A stretch of 64,000 bases of DNA from Wyeomyia smithii (lineage: Eukaryota > Arthropoda > Insecta > Diptera > Culicidae). Below are positions 55,185 to 64,000 of the stretch, piece after piece. The notes under the pieces were generated by a model. That model worked only from the letters and a program-made list of their open reading frames with translations. It was not told the origin of the DNA and did no database searches. Numbering within the stretch: the stretch's first letter is position 1; each line of letters begins with the position of its first letter. Location: the NCBI RefSeq assembly GCF_029784165.1, contig NC_073695.1, positions 228,193,916-228,257,915 of the forward strand, written 5' to 3'. Both the position numbers and the translations under genes were made by a program.

Positions 55185-55800
55185 GCTACTTCACAAATCG
55201 AGCCTGATCGACCATTTCCGATTTTGCTGAAACTTTCCACAGTTTTTCCTTTTTGATAATAAAGCCATTTCATGATATCTACTGTTCATGTTGATTCACG
55301 ACTGCTGATTCAAAAGGGCCTGTTTAAAATGGTGATTGATAGATAAAATGTTCTAAATCAGAAAAATTTGTTTGATTGAAATAGTTTCTCCAGCAAAGTT
55401 GTAGATAGTAAAATTGGTTATACCCGCAATTTTATTACCTACAACAGATTCAACAACTTACGACTGATTGTTTCTTTAGTAAAATTGGTTATTCTTGCTT
55501 TCCAGTCGTCTGCTCATCAAAACGAAAATTTATTTCCTATTTCCGACGTTTCAATTTAATATTAAATCTTTTTCAAGGTTTAGAAAGGATATCGTTGTTT
55601 TTTTCTAATCCTTGAAAAAGTTTTATAATAAATCGAAACGTCGGAAATAAAAAAAAATTGTTTTGACAAGCAGATGACTGGAAAGCAAAAATAACCAATT
55701 TTACTAAAGAAACAATCAGTCGTAAGTTGTTAAATATGTTGTAGTAAATAAAATTACGGTTCTAGAAAAAATATATACACTGTGCAAAGTAGAAGGTTAT
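55185..55800 (-). repeat. dispersed repeat interrupted by a foldback element
   Basis: On the minus strand both flanks of the foldback (55185-55423 and 55761-55800) match consecutive parts of 35650-35925. So the foldback inserted into a copy of this repeat. Confidence 0.6.
55424..55760. mobile_element. foldback MITE with about 160-bp arms
   Basis: The left arm 55424-55585 and right arm 55603-55760 are inverted copies. Shared blocks include CAACTTACGACTGATTG, TTTAGTAAAATTGGTTATT, TTTCCAGTC.TCTGCT and TTTCCGACGTTTC.ATTTA. The loop is under 25 nt. Nearly the whole element is a hairpin and no gene is present. Confidence 0.75.
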
Positions 55801-57587
55801 ATTCGACACACAACCGCATTATTTACGTAGGACAACGAAAAGTTTTTATTCATTAACGCACAACACAATGAACAAAAGAGTAGCAAACTATAATTACCAC
55901 GTCCTTAATTGATACTTGCTAAAGTCATGGATTTTAATTTCATCACTGCTTTAATAGTCAACGCAAGTCTTTTTTCAACAGGTGCAGGAATAATTCCTTG
56001 CTGCTGACGATGCTTTCGGCAGCAGTCACAAACGTACTAAATTCACCAGTCTTCGGAATAAAAATAAACCATCCGTCTCATCCGCTTGAAAATGATTCAA
56101 TGAGCTACTAACATTATGCGATATCAGTCAAAAATTGGCGTGTTTTGCTGAGAATAAAAGTTTGAGAAAATACAAAGGTTTCGTTAAAATAAAAATGAAA
56201 CAGGAAATTTACAACGGTAGTTTTCCAACACTTTTTCCATTTTCATATGTATTTATAAAGAGAAAAACCATTAATTACTCAATTGTAGATTTGTTTGTTT
56301 TAATAGGAACAGTGTTTGCATTGGAGCATTTACCCCCAATCATCAAACAAAAATCGAATCATGTTCCGGTTAGTAGTTAATACGTACTTTTCCTGCAGCG
56401 TTCACAGTAACTATCATTCGCATCGTCTAGTCGAAAAATGTTTCCTGCCGCACAAAAAATAAACCCAAAAATAAATCAGGCACAATTCGATAGGGTTGTC
56501 TGTCGCTTTTCCCGCCATCTGCCCCTCGGTCCGTGTGCGAACTGCTTTGTACCGCCCGCTTCCTCTGTCGCCTGCTTCCAACGTCCGCATCTGCTTCTTT
56601 CCATTCTCTGCTGCTGCTGGTACTTCTGCTTCAGGAGCCAGGCTGGAAACGAATGCGCGCCGCATGTTTGTACTGCTTTCATGCATGAACATAATCCTGA
56701 GATTATGTTCCTCCACCGACATTGCAATTGAATCTGACTTTTTTTTTCTCAGGAGCAAAAGCACCAGCAGCAGTTGTTAAATATCTCCCGAGAGATGATG
56801 CATATGAAGCACTTACAACTGCACAACTTTTTCTAGTTTCGTCATTCTCGCTTCTGTGTTTACGAGGCTGGTGAAGTAGCGCTTGTATAGGTATTTTTAT
56901 TGGCATGGTTATTTTCACATTGATGCGCGTTCGAAAATGGTAGAATAACAACTAAAATGGTTTTGATTTTTTGAATAGTTATTTTTTCAAATTTTTTTAC
57001 AGTGTAAATTTGGTTTTGCTAGGATGAAATCTTTGTTGGATTGGTATTATGCTCTTAGCGATATTTTTTTAACATTGTCATGTGTAACTAAAATATAACA
57101 CTCAAAAAAAATTCTAAGTGAAAATGTCAAAATACTCAAACGTACATAACTTTTTTGTAACTAAATGAAATGTCAAGATAATTAGCTTTTAATTCTTCTA
57201 CTGAAAACCGGTTTTTGATCAATTGATTAATGAAAAATCTTACTTAGTTCTTATGAAAGGTAAAAGTTTTTTTTACTTTTGAGTTATAAAATCGGCGTCT
57301 TTACAAATATCTTCACATTAAAAAGGTACTAAAAATGCGATGAACAGAAATTAATACTCAAGTTCAACTGAAAACATACTAATCAGCCAAATGATGGATT
57401 TCTATTTGTTTTTAATTGCATTTTTGATCTTTATATACGAGCACGTAGCATACGTAGATTGGATGTGGATTGGCCTTAGACATTTTAATTGAATTGGAAA
57501 TTAATCAAAGTATTGCTTGTTCAACACGGAAGCATTTATTGTAGAATGGAGATGAAGATAAGAAACGCTATAGAAACAACTGTAAGA
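55801..57587. other. intergenic DNA, one GC-richer segment
   Basis: No supported gene. 56430-56830 is less AT-rich and open in several frames on both strands, but none resembles a known protein. At 56688-56710 GAACATAATC and GATTATGTTC form a 10-bp hairpin. 57127-57160 shares CAAAATACTCAAACGT with 35505. Confidence 0.4.
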
Positions 57588-57790
57588 ATCACACTGATAA
57601 GCTAGAGAACAATAATCCCAATTTTTCATTGGATTATTGTGATAACATGCGCAGATCGAACCTTGCACGAGGCTTGAAAGGTACGGAAATCGTATTTGTT
57701 GAGCGCAACATGCCCTTGAATGAACTTTCGAATGTTGACTAAAACAAACATATTTATTTTCAAATGACAGTTTGACACCAAGAAATATAT
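57588..57790 (+). repeat. 3' flank shared with pseudogene E
   Basis: Counterpart of 49358-49560, diverged by substitutions and small gaps. It supports duplication of the gene together with its 3' DNA. Confidence 0.65.
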
Positions 57791-57877
57791 ATAATCTTCC
57801 TCTTATTTAGTGCGCAGGGAAACGTTGTACACGAATAAAAAATAAATATATAATGACTTTGGTTTAAACAAAGTCTA

Positions 57878-59561
57878 TTATTCCTCCTTTGAAGCTCTTG
57901 GCCGAAACTCCAACCAAACACCCTCCGTATGCAGAGTTAATCTCTTCTTCGAAACCCGAAGAGGTATCTGAGTTTTCTCGGTCGGTTCCAAGCTAAAATC
58001 CTTCAAAAGGTAATACATGATCACTTTAACTTCCATCAGGGCCAACCGCGATCCGATACAGTTCCGTGGACCAATACCAAAAGGTAAATAGGTATTAGGA
58101 TTTATACTGGACCGATTTTCTTCGTTAAATCGCTCCGGATCAAACCGTTCTGGGTTAAGATAATACTTTGGATCCCGTTGAATTGCGATGGTTGGAATGA
58201 GAATGGATCGCCCTTTTTCAATGGTGAACCGTGTGCCAACTCCGTCGTCGAATTGATAATCTTTGTTGCAGAACCGTTCCGAGTGCAAATTCGGTGGCCA
58301 CATACGAAGCGCCTCTGAAATCACCATGTCTAAGTACTGCATTTTCTGCAACGTTTCGTACGTAAGTGGCTCTCCATTCAGCGACTTTTCCGTCTCAATG
58401 ATTTCTTCGTATAAACGCTTCTGAACTTCTGGGTTTGCGAGAATTTCATACGATAAAAATGTGATACAAGTAGACGTCGTTTCGAAACCAGCGAAGAAAA
58501 ACAGGAAACATTGAGCGATCAGTTCATTCTCCGACCACACCCGAGAGTGTGTGGATTTTCCGACACTAGACTCTTGCACTGTTGCGAATCCTGCATCCTT
58601 CGAGTCCAGTTCGTCCTGCAGATGTTTCAGGGTGCCGCGGCGAACTTCCATCAACATCTGGATCATATCATTCCGCACGATTCCCTGCGCTTGTCTTCGC
58701 GCCATGTTGCCCACAATGATTGACTTGAAATATTCCGTTGCTTTGGCATCAAACAGATCAAACTTTAGTTTGTTTGCCAATGACGGTATAAATTGCATGA
58801 TAAAAAATTTAAACAAAATTGTTATCGAAGAAAAGTCAACCAGTTTTTTACCCATCAAGTAGAATTCGTTGTCGCGGTTCTGCACAGAATCCATCTCCAT
58901 CCCAAAGGCAACTGTAGCGACGACATCGTTTGCGAATCGCGAAAACATATCCTTCATTTCATACTCCAGCCTTACCCCTTTACGAGCTTCAGCAGTAAAA
59001 AAAGCAGTCAACGACTGGGCAGTCGAAGCCACCAACTGAAACATCTGCCGCATCTTACTACCAGTAAAAGCTGGACTCAAGGTAGCACGCATTTCGCGCC
59101 ACTTTTGACCCCGCATTGCGAACAGCGAATTACCTAATAAACTGTAGTCGTTGTTCTGATCCAGAGGCAAGATCGGAGTACGATCGGTAAAAAAGTCAAA
59201 ATCCTTCACGCAAATTTTATTGATCATCTCTGGATCGCGCAGAAGGTAAACTCCACCGATGAAGTCGAAGAATCCAGAAATCCTGTGTGCAGAAATGAAA
59301 GAAACGCTTAGCTTGGTGTTTTATAAACCGGGCACTCAGTACTCACTTGGCATCTGGGAATGCGTTGTAATTGGTTATCAAATGTGATACAATATCCTTA
59401 CGACGAAATAGTAAGGAGGCAAAATTACCCAACAGAAAGGTTGGTTTCAGACATGGCACCGGTTTCGTTAGGAAGTACAGATATTTCTGCGCTATGTAGT
59501 GATAGCACAGTATAATTATCACCCCGACGGCAACTGCCGTAAATAGATCGATTTCAACCAT
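57878..59561 (-). CDS. cytochrome P450, CYP9 family (gene F)
   Basis: Exon 1 is 59347-59561 and exon 2 is 57878-59282, with a 64-nt phase-2 intron; the product is 539 residues. The ATG at 59561 (MVEIDLFTAVAVGV) matches the paralogues; the open frame upstream of it is not conserved. The anchor is about residues 6-24 and the KPVPCLKPTF hinge follows. WREMRATLSPAFTGSKMR, FAGFETTST (I helix), EALR (K helix), FDPERF and FGIGPRNCIG with haem Cys480 are all present. The frame is intact. It is the surviving partner of pseudogene E, with which it shares both flanks. A microsomal monooxygenase by family; the substrate cannot be inferred. Confidence 0.9.
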
Positions 59562-60364
59562 GTTTGCGGTTGTTTCGTGCGGTTCGCACCCAGCGCCACA
59601 GTGTCTGCGCGCGTAAATTTTCACTTCACTGGGCGGTACACCGAATGTTTACATATGCTTATCTTGTAAAACAAACGATATTTTGTTCATTTTTTGCCGA
59701 ATGGAGATAGAGAGACAAGCAGAGTTGTCTTGTTCAGTTCAGATCGAGAGTTACTCACAGACTGTTTTAAGTAAACATACCTTCATTCTGGTTGACCTAA
59801 GATTGGCAATTACGTCATTTTTGTGCATACAAATATAATAACATTCGCACACCAAAGCGGTAGTAGCGTCTGCGCGCACACTCTATTACTACGTGCGGTT
59901 GAAGTAAATGCCTGTTGTAGTATGCATGCGAGTGGCAAATCTACCAACAAAAACTTGAACAATCGATAAAAATAACGTTGCTGATTTTCGGAGGAATTTA
60001 TTAATCAACTAAAATGTGAATAATAATGTACTATATATCAACTTCAGTTAAGAATCAACAAAAATCGAACAGAGTTATGTCAGAATCGCAATGTTATTAT
60101 ATTAGATGTAAGATGAAAAAAAAAATTAAACAGCTAGTGACGGATGGCCCTGATAAATTTGAATTTGAAAGAAAAAAAACGTATTCATACGCAAATCTAC
60201 AGAGAAGGCCCTTCAAATGGGATTAAAATCTTTTGAATAGATCAAACCAATATAAGAGAATGAAGAACCAAGCATTGAAGAAAAATTGTTGTCTTTCGGT
60301 GGTATTAGTTTTCAACGAAAATGTGCGTCTGTAAGAAGATAAATATTTTAGCCAATGTTAAGTA
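59562..60364. other. upstream DNA of gene F
   Basis: 59730-59800 (TTGTTCAGTTCAGAT, CACAGACTGTTT, ATTCTGGTTGACC) is shared with pseudogene E and is the best guess for promoter-proximal DNA. No TATA box was found. The rest is AT-rich without recognised features. Confidence 0.4.
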
Positions 60365-61110
60365 AAGCTTGCTTCAGATAATATTGGAACAAAAACAATT
60401 GCGTGTATTTCAATTATTTATTATTGAATTCAAGATGTTATCTTCTCTCCATCGTTTTGGCTATCTTATTTCACCAGGTCTTTATCTGAATAACTTCTTG
60501 AACAACTTTTTCCGTTGCGTTGATTCTCTTCTATATGGTTGCCCAGTATTTCTCAATAGGGTGGATTTGGCCGAAACATCACGGGATGGTCGTGGGATCG
60601 AATGAACGTCAAAATTTGTTTTTAGAGACACTCTTTTTGGTACAGTTCCGACTTCATTGTCTTATTTATAACGAAAATTTTAAATTTTCTGCCACAACTG
60701 CAAATGCTCTGCTAAATCATAAATTTCCGTGCAAATTTGTCGGTTACAACAAATTCAAATTTGATTGGAACATCCTCCGAATCGTCGTCAAGTAAAATTT
60801 TTGACCTGGAATTTTCCCGAAGTCAGCCTTGACTGTTATCGGCCATCAGAAGACACCCGTCGAACTTGGTCAGCATTTGGAATTTTCTGGACAAATCACG
60901 ATCCGACAGATTGTGGTTTGCACTTGATGGTCTTCCAAATCTTACCACGCAGTTTCCGGTCGACAGTTCCACTCCAATGATTAGTTTGAGGCCTCCGAAT
61001 CGTCGTCAATGTTCCCTTATACCGTTTGATAACGCGCCATACAGTATTTATGGGCAATATCAGCTGTTTAGCTACCCTAGATGCAGACCACAATGGCACA
61101 TTTTTCCCTT
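60365..61110 (-). pseudogene. Tc1/mariner-type transposase remnant (minus)
   Basis: On the minus strand the N-terminal HTH pair is readable at 61099-60896 (ASRVAKQL..PINTVWRVIKRYK, LTTIRRP, WSGTVDRKLRGKI). Near 60600-60500, after frame changes and stops, QIHPIEKYWATI is the usual Tc1/mariner end motif. The middle, with the catalytic acids, is mostly missing. It is a different and older copy than the one at 12830-13860. Confidence 0.6.
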
Positions 61111-62821
61111 CTTTCGGCTTTTATATTGATTGTTTACAAAATACAGTCATTTTGCGGAATGTCATAAAATACATAGGTTAAGCTGACAAAATTCTTGACA
61201 CGTGGGCGCTAAGAACTTCCAAATTCGTCCTTCAAGAGCGCCACAATATGAGCAAAAGTTTGTTCTAGTTCTAAAGTTAGCAAGCTTTACAATTTGCTCA
61301 AATTTATGTCTGATCCTGCAAATCCTACACGAAGCATCATGTGACTACTTCCGTTTGTATAAAGTGTGCTTGAGGAGCAGTAAAATTATGATTCTGAAAT
61401 GTATACTCAAAATTCAAAAACATTCTACGAAGAGATAAACACAGAAGGCTCTGACACCTCCCACATTATTGTTTATTAGGATTCCATTGGAATGTAGGGG
61501 AAAATTTTGACCTTCGAATTTCGTTTGCTGGTAAAGCTTAAATGTTTCGTAGTCTCGACATCTTTTAAACCAAATGTTTTATATATGCATGAAACTTCGA
61601 GATCTGGTGTTGTTTAAAAATGATTTACTTTTTTTTTCAAATCGACTTTCTTTCCAGCTTTCAGACTTTTTAAGTCTGCAATGAAATTTTTTTTTTGAGA
61701 AATCTCGCAATTAATGCAATTTCTGAAACATATCACTTCAAAAAAATTGATATCGAAAATTTCATGCTATTTTACATCAGTCAAAAAAGTACCACTCTGG
61801 CCACTTTGAGTTGAAGCACGGTTCCCCGAAGTGCGATTGCAAGGGCTAAGGTTATCTTCTACACAAGAAGAAAGTAACGACCGCACGGAATGAAATCTGT
61901 TGCTAGATTGATTTTATTATACAAATTCTACTTAACTCTAACCTGCTTAGAACCCCGGACAGAAACAATTCTCTTTGTCGATTTTTCTCCCTGTCTATTT
62001 CTTGTTGCTTTATTCTTGGCTGTTTTCTTGTCACTTATAGTTACCAAAAACTTATAGTTATATTGCTGCCATACGGCCGCCGTTGTTTCCCATTGGAAAC
62101 AAGGTGTCTAGTATCAGCACTTCATTACGGCAAAGGTATGTCAGAAAAACATACTGTTGCAACGGATAATTGTATCGAATTTCTGTCTGTGGGATGGAAT
62201 TTTGTGACTACACCTGGTTTTAGGAAATTGGTCAAATAAACAATTATTCTATAGTCAGATTTTTTCACGCGGGGAATCATACCTCGTATACAATCGCCTA
62301 AAACCGCGTTAACTTGAAAATCCACTTAAAAAGCCGCGTTATTTAGAAAACTGGTGTTAAATAAAAAATCCACGCTTAAGAAAAAAAACCAGAGACGCTC
62401 TACGACCTGTATTTGAAATTGTTCTCTTTGACGATCATTCCGAATGCTTCGGAGGGAGAAGGGTTTTTTTACTAGGTCTTTTACAATTGGACGTTTTGAA
62501 CTCCCAACCCGCGTTAATTCGAAAATCCGCGTGAATAAAAACGCCTGTAATTGTACGTTTTCTCAATGTGTTTTGGATCAAATTGCTACGATACACAAAG
62601 AATTTTGTTGTAAGTCACTCAAAAATTCAAAACATGCAAAAAAATAAAAATTTTCAATCATCTCTTTCTTTGTAAACGCATATTGTTCACAAACTTTCCT
62701 CATCCATTTTTAAAGGCTACCAGAGGGCTCTCAGACACACTATCAGGAACTGTAGTTACGTTTGTTGTTTTTGGATGGTCAAAATTTCGAAAATTCCAGT
62801 TTAAGAAGACTATTATTAAAA
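61111..62821. other. intergenic DNA, nothing recognised
   Basis: AT-rich stretch without a supported gene, RNA or named repeat. Confidence 0.4.
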
Positions 62822-63014
62822 AAAGCCTTGGTGCTACATTCCGATTCGGAACTTGGCCTTCTGTTTGTTATACACAGACTTCGCAGCCAAGTGTTTAGAC
62901 AATTACGGGGCGAGCGCTACAATCCTACTGACACTAACGGTCTCTCCCGAGCCGAGACTTGAACCTACGACGACTGGCTTTTGTTAGGCCAGCATCGTAC
63001 CTCGAGACCATCTG
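62822..63014 (-). mobile_element. tRNA-derived SINE (Feilai-like), minus
   Basis: On the minus strand TGGTCTCGAGGTACGATGCTGG (box A) and GTAGGTTCAAGTCTC (box B) form the same head as at 54824. A body follows that runs to AGTTCCGAATCGGAATGTAGC and CACCAAGGC. By structure it resembles mosquito tRNA-related SINEs such as Feilai; the family name is from memory. Confidence 0.6.
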
Positions 63015-63239
63015 GGAGGAGTCCAGAAAACTATTATTATGAGCTCCTCATTGTATGCAAATCTTACCAAACCAGCTTTATTATTTATTTTTATTTTTTT
63101 TATTGCAAAGTATACTTGTAGAGTAAGGCATTCTCCTTCTTTAATTCTACAATTGGATTGAATGTAACAACATCTTATACTATAATTAATTATTTTGAAC
63201 TCATTAACTTAAGTACCATTGATTTTTACTTTAATATTT

Positions 63240-63503
63240 TTAATTCCTTTCTTCTAGCCAATCTATACATTTGCGCATGAACCTCCCTCGTAAATTTATA
63301 TTTTTAAAGTCGGCTGGGAGCTGGTTCCATAAAGTAATTGCTCGCACGAAAAACGAATCACGATAGTGAGAAGTAATGAATTGTGGCAAAACAAAGCTTC
63401 TGGTACATGTGCCTCTGAAAAACCTGAGTTTTTCTGAAAGATAAAGGGGACCACAATAGATTATTGTAAATCGCGGTATTTTAGGAAAACTTGAAAAGAG
63501 CAT
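63240..63503 (-). pseudogene. 3' end of a LINE ORF2 (jockey/CR1-like)
   Basis: The minus-strand frame ends SHYRDSFFVRAITLWNQLPADFKNI then RGRFMRKCIDWLEERN before its stop. FF.RA..LWN.LP.......F is the usual C-terminal tail of arthropod jockey/CR1-type ORF2 proteins. The rest of the LINE is absent, as in a 5'-truncated copy; an AT-rich 3' region follows to about 63060. Confidence 0.55.
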
Positions 63504-64000
63504 TAATATTTAAAATCCAACGGACACATCCATTTAGCGCAATTCTTCGAAAGCAGCAACAGAGGCTTTAATAGGATTTCTATTTTCCAACATATTCACA
63601 TTTCTTCGTTTCGTAAAGAGATTACTTTGGAAGCGTTTTGAAACAGCGTATCAAGATTTTCATCAGAAATTATATAAATATAGAGCAAAAGCTACAAACT
63701 TCCTGAACATGAAATTCTTATATGCATTGACTAAACCACGCAACGGTTCATTTTAACAGCACGTGAGTTGCACGGTAAGCGGTATCGTTAATGATGGTAG
63801 GAAAACACTTCATCTTCCACGTTGTTCTCTCCTGAGTAATTCTATAGAAAATTTGCCAATATAATTATTTTTTTAAATTGTCATTTTTGATTTACCTGAA
63901 ACTTTTCACAGATGGGCTGAAGATGTCATTTTGAGCTAGTTATAAATTTTTTTTTGAATCACGACTCACTTTTGAAACGAATATGTAAAAAAAAATTATT
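63504..64000. other. intergenic DNA, nothing recognised
   Basis: No gene or repeat supported to the window end, except possible upstream continuation of the LINE remnant. Confidence 0.35.

Overview
The window looks like nuclear DNA of a mosquito, most likely a culicine such as Aedes. This is inferred from the content: a tandem cluster of CYP9-family cytochrome P450 genes with one tiny intron each, set in very repeat-rich AT-biased DNA with I-clade and LOA/Lian-like LINEs, CTAG-ended Helitrons, tRNA-derived SINEs, Tc1/mariner remnants and many MITEs. I cannot fix the species, or choose between CYP9J and CYP9M, from sequence alone.

The host genes I can support are six CYP9 loci, all on the minus strand. 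Four have intact open frames: A (17444-19126), C (31952-33618), D (36658-38329) and F (57878-59561). Two are pseudogenes: B (20192-24454) and E (49604-51285). Each locus has a first exon of 212 or 215 nt that carries the ER membrane anchor, a phase-2 intron of 56-68 nt after the codon for an (A/S)K dipeptide, and one long second exon. A/B and E/F are sister pairs that also share flanking DNA, so they look like local duplications; in each pair one copy has died. These proteins are expected to be ER-bound monooxygenases working with P450 reductase on xenobiotics or endogenous lipids. CYP9 enzymes are known for a role in insecticide metabolism in mosquitoes, but no substrate can be read from the sequence.

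Layout: 1-2681 has no recognised gene, one piggyBac-type MITE and an unrecognised coding-like fragment. 2682-4554 is a non-autonomous Helitron with two internal tandem arrays. 4760-12642 is a DNA transposon with terminal inverted repeats (TIRs) of about 490 bp, split by a full-length, apparently intact I-clade LINE (5952-11821, 14-bp target duplication). 12830-13860 is a dead Tc1/mariner transposase. 14895-14936 could be a 42-nt internal exon of an unknown gene. 17444-24454 holds P450 A and pseudogene B; B carries a 2.6-kb insertion. 25578-27449 is a second Helitron abutting a TA-flanked MITE. 31952-38450 holds P450s C and D. 39658-45312 is a LOA-like LINE whose 5' half is inverted, inside an older inverted-repeat element. 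45509-47475 has Helitron helicase remnants. 49604-51285 is pseudogene E. 52508-54797 is a third Helitron. 57878-59561 is P450 F, followed by mariner, SINE and LINE debris to the end.

I found no clearly new enzymatic system. The most useful observations are the mode of death of the two P450 copies, the inverted LOA LINE with a matching target duplication (a twin-priming signature), the active-looking LINE nested in a long-TIR transposon, the Helitron family tied to its helicase source, and the candidate micro-exon.
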